IMG/VR virus record: IMGVR_UViG_3300023175_001298
Coordinates: 1-32,927 of that record
DNA from: a virus
Reading direction: 5' to 3' (one strand)
Length of the DNA stretch: 32,927 nucleotides
Below the pieces are notes generated by a model that worked only from the letters and a program-made list of their open reading frames with translations, was not told the DNA's origin and did not search any database. Position numbers and translations under genes: made by a program. Below, one piece after another: positions 1 through 6,004 of this stretch (positions are counted from its first letter, which is position 1; every line of letters begins with the position of its first letter).

Positions 1-1
1 A

Positions 2-121
2 TTTCGTGGGATCTCTGAAGGCGCAACACACTACCATGCGACATACGTGAACCCATCATGGGCACGTACACTTCAACAAGTTGGTCGTTTAGGATCGCAC
101 ATCTATTATCGTTGGGAATAA
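2..121 (+). CDS. Cell wall hydrolase, SleB-like, C-terminal fragment (endolysin candidate)
   Basis: Only the last 39 codons lie in the window; the reading frame enters from the left edge and stops with TAA at 119-121. The fragment reads GATHYHATYVNP, then a W-A-R-T segment, then GRLGSHIYYRW. This matches the end of the SleB/CwlJ-type cell wall hydrolase domain, where a Gly-Ala-Thr-His-Tyr-His-Ala block and a terminal Gly-x-His-x-(F/Y)-Tyr block are typical. In phages this domain usually serves as an endolysin that cuts peptidoglycan at lysis. The nearby two-helix membrane protein at 1082-1408 would fit a lysis partner. The N-terminal part and the catalytic Glu lie outside the window, so full activity cannot be judged. 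Confidence 0.75.
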   Translation, partial: FRGISEGATHYHATYVNPSWARTLQQVGRLGSHIYYRWE

Positions 122-159
122 AAAAAATTAAAAAAAGTGAAAAAAGTTGAAAAAAACGC

Positions 160-188
160 TTGACGAATCACTTTAGATGTACTATATT
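160..188 (+). promoter_or_regulatory. Sigma70-type promoter for the RNA gene cluster
   Basis: A TTGACG -35 hexamer (160-165) and a TATATT -10 hexamer (183-188) are separated by exactly 17 bases. An A-tract region lies just upstream (122-156), like an UP element. Transcription would start near 195, at the first base of a highly structured untranslated stretch, and would run through the two tRNAs. This suggests that host RNA polymerase expresses the RNA genes early. Confidence 0.7.
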
Positions 189-194
189 AATAAA

Positions 195-480
195 GTAAGA
201 GCGAGACAGTAGTGAGTGGTTGTCGACTCCCCCATGCTGAAGTATGGAAAACGACTTAAAGAGATCTACTGTCTGTGGTAGCCTGCGCCACGTTAGAAAA
301 TAAGGTCGGGCCAAGATTAAAAGACTATTTTCTGGATGTGTCTGTGTAGAGGGCAGGCCACCTATAAGCACTATCTCTTATGAGATGTTAGTTTCAACCT
401 ACCCTAGACAAGGCAACGTCAATAAGGCCTTTGCGGAGAAGTTGGAGATACTAACTGGGCGCATTCAGTAAATAGTCTTT
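195..480 (+). ncRNA. Structured noncoding RNA of unrecognised family
   Basis: This stretch between the promoter and tRNA-Gly has no plausible plus-strand gene but contains many clean helices. They are 205-212 with 266-273 (8 bp, GACAGTAG/CTACTGTC); nested 222-225 with 252-255; nested 232-237 with 242-247 closing a TGAA tetraloop; 275-278 with 288-291; 295-302 with 326-333 (8 bp) with 305-307/323-325 inside it; 373-377 with 382-386 (TTAT loop); a two-part helix 387-391/451-455 plus 393-398/441-446; and inside that 410-414/427-431. The helices follow one another without conflict, as in a real folded RNA. I do not recognise 6S, RNase P or another named class; GOLLD-type phage RNAs also sit by tRNAs but are much longer. 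Ends are estimates from the promoter and the tRNA. Confidence 0.55.
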
Positions 481-482
481 AA

Positions 483-558
483 GCGGATGTAGCTCAGTTG
501 GTAGAGCGTCAGATTTCCAATCTGAATGTCGTGAGTTCGAGACTCACCGTCCGCTCCA
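483..558 (+). tRNA. tRNA-Gly (anticodon UCC)
   Basis: The cloverleaf is complete. The acceptor stem pairs 483-489 (GCGGATG) with 548-554, followed by discriminator U and an encoded CCA (556-558). The anticodon stem TCAGA/TCTGA encloses loop TTTCCAA, giving anticodon UCC. The T arm is GTGAG-TTCGAGA-CTCAC. G1-C72, C2-G71 and U73 are typical glycine identity elements. It reads GGA, a codon favoured by AT-rich phages. Confidence 0.96.
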
Positions 559-748
559 GTTTTTAAGGTTTTCACTCGACGGAGTGGGATCGTGGTGGCT
601 GAATAATCCCTTGCAAATGGGGATAAGGCAATACCGAAGGATCTTAGCGGATCGTCTTAGCGGATGCAGGTAGGTACACGCCCAGTTTAGACAGGAAGTT
701 TGTCAGTGGTACGTTGCAGGATCCTAACCCTGCCCACAATTTTATTTT
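559..748 (+). other. Inter-tRNA spacer with hairpins and an 11-base direct repeat
   Basis: No gene is visible here. The stretch holds hairpins at 573-586 (CACTC-GACG-GAGTG), 606-624 (ATCCC/GGGAT), 690-704 (GACA/TGTC) and 716-733 (GCAGG/CCTGC), and two copies of TCTTAGCGGAT at 642-652 and 655-665. It lies inside the presumed RNA-gene transcript and may be a processed leader or a second small RNA. Function unknown. Confidence 0.4.
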
Positions 749-824
749 GCTGGTTTAGCTCAGATGGTAGAGCAACTGATTTGTAATCAGTGGGCCGGGA
801 GTTCAAGTCTCTCAACCAGCACCA
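749..824 (+). tRNA. tRNA-Thr (anticodon UGU)
   Basis: The acceptor stem pairs 749-755 (GCTGGTT) with 814-820 (AACCAGC), followed by A73 and an encoded CCA (822-824). The anticodon stem ACTGA/TCAGT encloses loop TTTGTAA, giving anticodon UGU, which reads ACA. The T arm GGGAG-TTCAAGT-CTCTC has one G-U pair. It is likely co-transcribed with tRNA-Gly. Confidence 0.96.
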
Positions 825-843
825 TAACAGGGGGGAGTCATTT

Positions 844-1035
844 ATGTGGACTCTATTTGTAATAAGCATGGTAATGGGACAAGAAGAACCCAAGTTTACA
901 CGATATGGGGAATACAAAACCGAATGGTTGTGTAGGAATGCTTTAGATGATTTGGAAAAAGAATTTATATCTAATGAAGATGCAGTTTGTCTACTCGTTG
1001 GAAAAGAAGAACCAAGATTAGACTCTTTGTATTAA
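844..1035 (+). CDS. Small phage protein with hydrophobic N-terminus
   Basis: This encodes 63 residues. I chose the ATG at 844 because a strong GGGGGAG ribosome-binding site lies at 831-837; an upstream in-frame ATG at 790 falls inside tRNA-Thr and is rejected. The first 12 residues (MWTLFVISMVMG) are hydrophobic, like a short signal peptide or membrane anchor. The rest is mixed and charged with two cysteines in a Y-x-T-E-x-L-C context and a later V-C-L-L. The layout (hydrophobic start, then one helix with Cys) recalls the small protein at 26169-26426, though the similarity is weak. No family recognised. Confidence 0.7.
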   Translation: MWTLFVISMVMGQEEPKFTRYGEYKTEWLCRNALDDLEKEFISNEDAVCLLVGKEEPRLDSLY

Positions 1036-1058
1036 GTGGTGAATTGTTAAAGAGTGAG

Positions 1059-1083
1059 AAAGGGGACTTGTGTCCCCTTTTTT
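1059..1083. terminator. Bidirectional rho-independent terminator between convergent genes
   Basis: A 9-bp stem, AAAGGGGAC (1059-1067) with GTCCCCTTT (1072-1080), closes a TTGT loop and runs into a T tract on the plus strand and, because of the leading A run, a T tract on the minus strand. It lies between the stop codons of the converging genes at 844-1035 and 1082-1408 and can serve both. Confidence 0.85.
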
Positions 1084-1408
1084 ATTTCTTGCGAATTGCG
1101 TCAGCACCAAAGAAGGCGGCAACCAATGCAGAAATTGCAACAAAGTAAGTTGGTGCGATATCACCAACAATGTCTGCAGCTTGATCTAATCCTAGATATG
1201 ATGTTAGGACAATTGCGAATGGATACAACAACATCCCAAATAATGCGAACCAAGTCATATTACGCATAGCATCTCGTTGCGCATCTTGGTCTTCAAGAGC
1301 TTTACGTTTAAATTCTAAGTACATGGCCTTTTCTTCGTCGTCTACTTGACCATCACCGTTTACGTCTGCAGGGTGATAACCTGCATTTTTTACATCTTCT
1401 TCAGACAT
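1082..1408 (-). CDS. EF-hand and two-helix membrane protein (possible holin)
   Basis: This 108-residue protein is the only convincing minus-strand gene. Residues 15-26 (DVNGDGQVDDEE) form a canonical 12-residue EF-hand calcium loop with D1, N3, D5, G6, D9 and E12. A charged helix (about 27-50) follows, then two hydrophobic segments at about 52-72 (WFALFGMLLYPFAIVLTSYL) and 84-102 (IAPTYFVAISALVAAFFGA), and a basic end (RKK). A small protein with two membrane helices and a charged tail, near a cell wall hydrolase end, fits a holin, but lysis function is inferred only from size, topology and neighbourhood. The ribosome-binding site is AAGGAGA on the minus strand about 8 bases before the ATG. 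A late-type promoter octamer lies about 50 bases upstream. Confidence 0.8.
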   Translation of the reverse strand: MSEEDVKNAGYHPADVNGDGQVDDEEKAMYLEFKRKALEDQDAQRDAMRNMTWFALFGMLLYPFAIVLTSYLGLDQAADIVGDIAPTYFVAISALVAAFFGADAIRKK

Positions 1409-1458
1409 ATAAATCTCCTTGATAATTAAAAATCACATGCCGAAGAAATCACTGAGTT

Positions 1459-1470
1459 TATTTATAAATA
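1459..1470. promoter_or_regulatory. Palindromic T4-type late promoter core on both strands
   Basis: The 12-mer TATTTATAAATA gives the T4 late octamer TATAAATA on both strands: 1463-1470 on plus and 1459-1466 on minus. In T4 this motif is read by the gp55 sigma factor with gp33. The minus copy would drive the EF-hand membrane protein and the plus copy the tmRNA region. A gp33 homolog is encoded at 18898-19149. Confidence 0.55.
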
Positions 1471-1483
1471 GGTCTATTGGGTA

Positions 1484-1512
1484 TTGACATATTAGTAAAA
1501 ATGTCATATAAT
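1484..1512 (+). promoter_or_regulatory. Consensus sigma70 promoter of the tmRNA
   Basis: A perfect TTGACA (1484-1489) and a perfect TATAAT (1507-1512) are 17 bases apart. Transcription would start near 1519-1520, just upstream of the tmRNA acceptor piece. A perfect consensus in the intergenic gap is strong support for expression by host polymerase. Confidence 0.85.
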
Positions 1513-1599
1513 GTAAATTGTAATCGATGAAACAAAGCGAACACGAACTGGACTGGGGGGCAGTACCCCACAGCTCCACCATAAACACATGAGGATATA

Positions 1600-1743
1600 A
1601 TGAATTGGGATTGGCACTGGATTAGTTGGTTTAGAGGAGTACCTTTTCAATGGGGTGAATTTAGATTAAATAATGGAAATCCTTATAAAAGTTATAGGTT
1701 TGGACCATTACTTATTCGTGTGTTTATGAAGGGGCTGAAATAG
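1600..1743 (+). CDS. 47-codon Trp-rich ORF inside the tmRNA intervening segment
   Basis: This ORF starts 18 bases after the tmRNA CCA end and covers nearly the whole spacer between the two tmRNA pieces. Its last codons overlap the GGGGCTG start of the coding piece, with the stop TAG at 1741-1743. A GAGG ribosome-binding motif lies at 1591-1594. The product starts MNWDWHWISWFRGVPF and ends FGPLLIRVFMKGLK; it is rich in Trp, aromatic and basic residues. In known permuted tmRNAs the spacer is excised and noncoding. Either this is a real small gene or an accidental frame; the ribosome-binding motif, the exact filling of the spacer and the protein-like composition favour a gene. No family recognised. 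Confidence 0.5.
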   Translation: MNWDWHWISWFRGVPFQWGEFRLNNGNPYKSYRFGPLLIRVFMKGLK

Positions 1744-1813
1744 GATCGACAGGCGGGCTAGTTGAGTGGAGATTACCGTGGTGACCTACGTTATTCGGTC
1801 AAACAAACTAACT

Positions 1814-1858
1814 GCAAACGATAACTTTGCACCATCTGAGTTCGCTCTAGCAGCGTAA
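1814..1858 (+). other. tmRNA proteolysis-tag reading frame
   Basis: The resume codon GCA at 1814 opens a frame encoding ANDNFAPSEFALAA and stopping with TAA at 1856-1858. The A-N-D-N-F-A start and the A-L-A-A end match alphaproteobacterial tags. A tag ending in A-L-A-A would be expected to feed ClpXP-type proteases. Confidence 0.9.
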
Positions 1859-1871
1859 CCACAGGGGGTTG

Positions 1872-1899
1872 GTCACTTACCTAGCAACAGAAAAGTGAC
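1872..1899 (+). terminator. Hairpin at the tmRNA 3' end, possible terminator
   Basis: GTCACTT (1872-1878) pairs with AAGTGAC (1893-1899) over a 14-base loop and is followed by the T-rich ATTTTACTTTT. It may be the last helix of the tmRNA coding piece, a terminator, or both. Confidence 0.45.
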
Positions 1900-1912
1900 A
1901 TTTTACTTTTGG

Positions 1913-1920
1913 CATAAATA
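1913..1920 (+). promoter_or_regulatory. Late-promoter-like octamer before the structural genes
   Basis: CATAAATA differs from the T4 late octamer only at the first base. It lies in a gap about 45 bases upstream of the ATG at 1966, the first of a run of structural genes, which is where a late promoter is expected. Confidence 0.4.
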
Positions 1921-1965
1921 TTTTGAAACCCATATAAAACAAACAAATCTGTAAGGACGAACATC

Positions 1966-2151
1966 ATGGCTTTCAAAGTTGGAACAGTAACTGTTATTGA
2001 TAACTCCAAAGAACTCGAAAATATCGAGGCAACGGATGCGGTAACAGTTGAGACAATTGAAGACGCTATTAGAGAAGCAGACAACAAAATTATCATATAC
2101 GATTCTAATGGGACTGTTTTAAAGACTGTTTATGGACCTCCTGTAGCTTAA
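1966..2151 (+). CDS. Small tail-fibre-like N-terminal domain protein
   Basis: The product has 61 residues and starts MAFKVGTVTVIDNSKELENI. The K-V-G-x-x-T-V-I-D-x-S/N-x-x-L-x-N-I pattern is the N-terminal signature seen in many tail fibre and appendage proteins of marine T4-like phages. Here it stands alone, without the long repetitive shaft that usually follows, so it may be a truncated fibre or a small accessory virion protein. The ribosome-binding site (TAAGGA) lies about 10 bases before the start. It opens the structural run with the two paralogs at 2172 and 3159. Confidence 0.65.
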   Translation: MAFKVGTVTVIDNSKELENIEATDAVTVETIEDAIREADNKIIIYDSNGTVLKTVYGPPVA

Positions 2152-2171
2152 AGATAAAGGAATAAGTCCTC

Positions 2172-3155
2172 ATGGCAGTAAGATCCCCTCTATACTGGAC
2201 TGGTGACGGTTTTAGACCGATGAACAGCACTCAGGTTGGTACGATCTCTGATCGTGCCATCTATTTGTATGCGCAAAATCCTGCAGTAACTTTAACACGT
2301 GTTGCATCGAATGGCAATTTGTCAGAGATGATCGATACTAGATTTCAAGCGGGTGATATGTATAGTAGGGTTGATAGATTTGGTACTGCAGCAGAAACCC
2401 CAGACATCTCACTAGTTACGGAAACATGGGATAATATTAGTCAGAATAATGCATCTGGAACAAGTTATCCTACAGACACCAACAATATTGCGTTTCCAGT
2501 TTACTTGGACACAGATGGTAATATTGTATCGATGACTCAACAAGACTTTATCGATACGTTTATATCACCCGCAATTGTAAATATGACAAAGAATTCATCT
2601 AGTAATTCTTCAAAGGGTGGGACATATGAAATCCACAGTAACTTAGAGTTCAATCCTCTTCCAGCGGAAATCCCTGCACACTTAGAACTGGTTAGTTCTT
2701 TTCCAGTTTTTACAAACACTATTGCAGATATAACAAAGTATACTGCAGCTGGTATTCCAGAAACAAAAGACCAACCAAAAGATGTTGAGTTGTACTATCT
2801 TTACAAGTACATAGGCGCATCATCTGCGCCTGCGATGTTAGAAAGACCTCTGTATCTTACATCAGCAACAAACCCACAACTAAGAGAATTCAGTGATAAC
2901 CAAATCGATCAACTTTTAACTCCTGCAATAAGACATGAGTCTTTGCAGTCTGGTAATAAAATAACATACGCAATATCTACATCCTCTACTGCAACTAATA
3001 GACGTGGTACGATGATCGACACCAGATTGACTGGATCTTCTGCATCTGGTAAAGAAGAAAGATTTGCGGGTATTGATGCGTATTTCACCCAAGAATTTCC
3101 GAACGGTATTGAAGCTGTTCAGACAACATATTATCTAACCGTAGAAAGAACTTAA
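2172..3155 (+). CDS. Virion structural protein, paralog A
   Basis: The protein has 327 residues and starts MAVRSPLYWTGDGFRPMNS. It resembles proteins annotated as virion structural proteins in marine T4-like phages. It contains three degenerate internal repeats, each opening with P-L/V-Y-W/L and a short acidic/Gly turn, then M/F-T/S-x-x-Q-I/D: near residues 6-20, 108-125 (with MTQQDFIDTF) and 223-243. Two repeats end with M-I-D-T-R (residues about 53-57 and 275-279). The C-terminus carries a Q-E-F-P-N-G block also present in the next gene. It is a tandem paralog of the protein at 3159-4151, three bases downstream. Exact virion location is unknown. Confidence 0.75.
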   Translation: MAVRSPLYWTGDGFRPMNSTQVGTISDRAIYLYAQNPAVTLTRVASNGNLSEMIDTRFQAGDMYSRVDRFGTAAETPDISLVTETWDNISQNNASGTSYPTDTNNIAFPVYLDTDGNIVSMTQQDFIDTFISPAIVNMTKNSSSNSSKGGTYEIHSNLEFNPLPAEIPAHLELVSSFPVFTNTIADITKYTAAGIPETKDQPKDVELYYLYKYIGASSAPAMLERPLYLTSATNPQLREFSDNQIDQLLTPAIRHESLQSGNKITYAISTSSTATNRRGTMIDTRLTGSSASGKEERFAGIDAYFTQEFPNGIEAVQTTYYLTVERT

Positions 3156-3158
3156 GTC

Positions 3159-4151
3159 ATGGCAGTAAGAGCGCCACTATATTGGGATACAGTTAACGGA
3201 GATGTGAGAGCAATGACTGCAGCACAGATTACATCTGTGTGTCAACGTATGATATACCAGTATTCTCTGAACCCATCAGCAATTCTAACCTATACGGCAG
3301 GAACTGGTAATCTAACTGCAATAGATGACACGAGAATGCAAGCGGGTGTAGCATCAACATCCACAACGGCGTTTGTATCAGAAGCTTTAACTGCAGACAT
3401 TTCTGTTGTGACAACAACACATCAAAACGTAACTTTTCAAACAAATGGTCCTGCACAATACCCAGTTGATGCGTTGATTAGTTATCCTGTTTACTGGGAT
3501 TCAACTGCAGGGGAAATCCGTGCAATGACTCAACAAGATATGATTGATACATTTGTAAATGAAGCGGTTGGATATCTTGCAGCTGGTAATACAGAAGCAA
3601 CTTCAACTAACAAGGGTGGTATTTATTTCTTAAGTACATCGAACTCTGTAGCAGGCGCAACTCTTGTAGACGCAAACCCAGTTTATGTTGATACTCGTGC
3701 AGACTTGACGTTGTATAGTGCGGCATCAATTCCAGAGTCTGTAGACCAGCCAGAGGACATAAATAGTTATTACTTACATGTCTATAATGGAGATGCAGCT
3801 GCGGGTGCTCTTGTTCCTCTAACGATTGACATTACTGGCGGTGTTACAGATCTGAGAACCCCACCAGATGCGACTTGGGACAATTTCTTATCTGGTTTTA
3901 TTCGTTATGCAGTCGAGTCAGAAAATGGATACAGACTGACTTACGAATTTGATACTAGTACAGGATCAACTGCAACAGGCGGAGCCGCCAACCTTGTTGG
4001 TAGTGCAATAGTAGATACGAGATTAAACGGAACAAGTGCGGCGGGATATAATACACGATTGGTAAATGCAGATGATTATAGATCACAAGAGTTTCCAAAT
4101 GGTGTTCCAATTACAATTAATACATATGGTTTATATGTTGTCAGAGTATAA
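3159..4151 (+). CDS. Virion structural protein, paralog B
   Basis: The protein has 330 residues and starts MAVRAPLYWDTVNGDVRAM, nearly the same as the preceding gene. The same three-repeat plan is visible: PLYWD near residue 6, YPVYWD followed by MTQQDMIDTF near 108-130, and a weaker VPLTID near 217. Conserved blocks I-D-D-T-R-M-Q-A-G (about 54-62), S-I-P-E-S-x-D-Q-P and S-Q-E-F-P-N-G-V near the end are shared with paralog A. The start lies only three bases after the previous stop, so translation is probably coupled. The pair looks like a gene duplication whose products may sit together in the virion. Confidence 0.75.
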   Translation: MAVRAPLYWDTVNGDVRAMTAAQITSVCQRMIYQYSLNPSAILTYTAGTGNLTAIDDTRMQAGVASTSTTAFVSEALTADISVVTTTHQNVTFQTNGPAQYPVDALISYPVYWDSTAGEIRAMTQQDMIDTFVNEAVGYLAAGNTEATSTNKGGIYFLSTSNSVAGATLVDANPVYVDTRADLTLYSAASIPESVDQPEDINSYYLHVYNGDAAAGALVPLTIDITGGVTDLRTPPDATWDNFLSGFIRYAVESENGYRLTYEFDTSTGSTATGGAANLVGSAIVDTRLNGTSAAGYNTRLVNADDYRSQEFPNGVPITINTYGLYVVRV

Positions 4152-4174
4152 TTTGAAAATAGGAGTGAATAACA

Positions 4175-4714
4175 ATGGCAGAATTTAGTGATAACATCAT
4201 TGATGTTTTTTACTTTGATCAAGAAAAAACTATTATCAATGTAGAGTGGAGAGGCAAGGATGAAAAGATCCGTAGATTCTTCGTAAACGTTGATGAAAAG
4301 GATTCAAACTATCGTGACCTTGTCGCAGAGGGTTGGGACGAAGATAAGATTGAAGAATCAACAAGAGAATATCGTCGTCGTGCACGTAAAGCATTTGAAA
4401 AAGAATGTATGTTGATTGCAGAACGTGAAGGTATCATTGATACAACAGAACTTGGATTTACTAAAGTCTTTAACTTCCTTAATAGACCCGAAGACGAAAT
4501 CGGGGCGGAAGAGTTGTTTAAATTTAAAATTGAAGCATTTGACAACCAAGCAGTCGTCGAGTGTACAGATACGTCTGTAAAAAGAGCTATCAGACAAGCA
4601 AAGACATACAAAGAAGTTATTGATATTGTTATGTCTATCAACACGTCTGAAGTTGAAGAAGATGCAAGTGAAGCTCAAGAAGCAGAGGCAGAGGTTGAAA
4701 CAACGTCTGAATAA
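4175..4714 (+). CDS. Conserved marine phage protein with acidic C-terminal tail
   Basis: The protein has 179 residues and starts MAEFSDNIIDVFYFDQEK. The N-terminal half looks beta-rich and ends in charged residues; residues about 58-85 (a segment rich in E, R and K) are probably helical. The last 25 residues are almost entirely Glu, Ala, Ser, Thr and Val, a disordered acidic tail. A clear AGGAG ribosome-binding site precedes the ATG. It follows the structural paralogs and precedes the biosynthetic island, so it may be the last structural-region gene. Family not recognised with certainty; a chaperone or assembly role would be speculation. Confidence 0.65.
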   Translation: MAEFSDNIIDVFYFDQEKTIINVEWRGKDEKIRRFFVNVDEKDSNYRDLVAEGWDEDKIEESTREYRRRARKAFEKECMLIAEREGIIDTTELGFTKVFNFLNRPEDEIGAEELFKFKIEAFDNQAVVECTDTSVKRAIRQAKTYKEVIDIVMSINTSEVEEDASEAQEAEAEVETTSE

Positions 4715-4719
4715 TCATT

Positions 4720-5421
4720 ATGAAAATTTTTGTTGTGAGGATTGGCGAGAAATACGGCCAAGAATACGAAGACTACCTAGAATCTAAATTGGGCGACGAT
4801 TACGATCTGATTTGGATTCGTGAACCATATGACAAATCCGTAAAACTTCAATGGAACAAAATGTCTGTGATGAATCTCCCAGACGAAGAACCAGTGTGCG
4901 TAATTGACATAGATTTGCTCCTGATTAACGATTATAAAGAGTGTTTTGATTACCCAGTAGAACGTGGTGAGTTTTTAGCCATGAGAGCGTGGTGGAGAGA
5001 CACACTTCATCCTGATTATACTCTGAATGGTGGATTCTACAAATACTATCCAAAAGACTGCAATTACATTTACGAAAAGTTTATGGCTGATGTAGATCAT
5101 TGGCAGAGTTTGTATATCCAAGCTGGTATCACTAGTGGTCCAGTTAATGGAGAACAGTATTTCGTAGAGGACGCAGTTAAAGAAAAATTAAAACTAATCT
5201 ATATGCCTAATTCATGGCAGTGTAGATGGTTGAGTGATGACGAACTTTCACCTCAAATTTATACTCAGTGGCAAAAACATTTCAATGCAAAGTATACACA
5301 TGCTACTGGTAACGAATACTGTTGGTTTGGAGACTTCCATGAAGATATCAAACTTGTTCATTTCACTCACGAAAACAACCTGCCGCACAGATGGAAATAT
5401 TGGGATCAATATACTAAATGA
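4720..5421 (+). CDS. DxD glycosyltransferase-like protein (GT-A fold)
   Basis: The protein has 233 residues. An N-terminal MKIFVVRIGEKYG strand is followed by V-C-V-I-D-I-D-L-L-L (residues about 59-68), where D63-x-D65 is the metal and sugar-nucleotide binding motif of GT-A glycosyltransferases. L-N-G-G-F-Y-K-Y (about 106-113) matches the acceptor-side glycine motif of related enzymes, and a late V-H-F-T-H block resembles a metal-binding His seen in GT8-like enzymes. It would move a sugar from a nucleotide donor to an unknown acceptor. Its stop overlaps the start of the next glycosyltransferase by four bases (ATGA), indicating coupled translation. It opens the biosynthetic island. Confidence 0.65.
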   Translation: MKIFVVRIGEKYGQEYEDYLESKLGDDYDLIWIREPYDKSVKLQWNKMSVMNLPDEEPVCVIDIDLLLINDYKECFDYPVERGEFLAMRAWWRDTLHPDYTLNGGFYKYYPKDCNYIYEKFMADVDHWQSLYIQAGITSGPVNGEQYFVEDAVKEKLKLIYMPNSWQCRWLSDDELSPQIYTQWQKHFNAKYTHATGNEYCWFGDFHEDIKLVHFTHENNLPHRWKYWDQYTK

Positions 5422-5996
5422 TGAGAGTGATATGTGTTCGTACTGGAACGAAGTATGAAAAGTGGTACGAAGATAATCTGAAACACATGATAGACAATTA
5501 CTCTGGCCTCGAATATGATGAGTTTGTCTGCATTACCGATGACATATATGACGATGTATATGGTGTGTTCAATAAGTTTCAGATGTTTGATAAATATAGA
5601 GACGGACAGAATATTTACTTTGATTTGGACGTTGTGATTAAAGGAGATTGCAACCACTTTTTGAGAGATGAATTTACAGTATGTCACGCACATTGGCGTG
5701 AACCATTCCATACTCCCCTAAATTCTTCTATTATCTCTTGGAAAGGAGATGCATCACATGTTACGGAAACGTTTCATGAAGAAGAGGACTGGTGTTTAAT
5801 GTGGTATAGAAAAGGCATAGATCAATACATCTATGAAAATACTACATTTAATATGTACATGAAGGAAGATAATTACGTGTCTTATTCGACGGTGCCTCAC
5901 GAAACTGATGCGCCTGTATACTTGTTTAATCAACATTACAAAGAACTAAAACGTGAACAAGCTTGGTTTTCAAAATATCTATTAAAGAGAGCGTGA
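5418..5996 (+). CDS. Second DxD glycosyltransferase-like protein
   Basis: The protein has 192 residues and starts MMRVICVRTGTKYEKWYED, an opening like that of its upstream neighbour. N-I-Y-F-D-L-D-V-V-I (residues about 65-74) supplies the DxD motif at D69/D71. L-N-S-S-I-I-S-W-K-G-D follows, equivalent to the neighbour's L-N-G-G segment. The two genes look like distant paralogs. The ATGA overlap at 5418-5421 couples it to the previous gene; a second ATG at 5421 is an equally possible start. Donor and acceptor sugars cannot be told from sequence. Confidence 0.65.
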   Translation: MMRVICVRTGTKYEKWYEDNLKHMIDNYSGLEYDEFVCITDDIYDDVYGVFNKFQMFDKYRDGQNIYFDLDVVIKGDCNHFLRDEFTVCHAHWREPFHTPLNSSIISWKGDASHVTETFHEEEDWCLMWYRKGIDQYIYENTTFNMYMKEDNYVSYSTVPHETDAPVYLFNQHYKELKREQAWFSKYLLKRA

Positions 5997-6004
5997 ATTA
6001 AAAT

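Larger units (their letters stand above)
1520..1905 (+). ncRNA. ssrA: Circularly permuted two-piece tmRNA (ssrA)
   Basis: tmRNA rescues stalled ribosomes and tags the truncated protein for proteolysis. The two halves of its tRNA-like domain appear here in reversed order, as in Alphaproteobacteria. First comes the acceptor piece: a T arm TGGGG (1554-1558), loop GGCAGTA and CCCCA (1566-1570), then CAGCTCC (1571-1577), A and an encoded CCA (1579-1581). About 150 bases later comes the coding piece, starting GGGGCTG (1731-1737) followed by GGATCGACAGG, typical of tmRNA 5' ends. GGGGCTG pairs with CAGCTCC (7 bp, one G-U). A second inter-piece helix pairs 1758-1768 with 1542-1551. The tag frame is 1814-1858. 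A hairpin at 1872-1899 may end the coding piece. The 5' end is inferred from the promoter and the 3' end from the hairpin. Confidence 0.9.

Noticed and set aside
690-748. tRNA-Arg(CCU)-like remnant: D-arm-like TCAGTGGTACG and a GCAGG-ATCCTAAC-CCTGC stem-loop
   Set aside because: The anticodon loop would be 8 bases, no T arm follows and no acceptor stem pairs; it is listed only as spacer hairpins.
790-843. Upstream in-frame ATG extension of the small protein at 844
   Set aside because: It lies inside tRNA-Thr, and a strong ribosome-binding site marks the ATG at 844.
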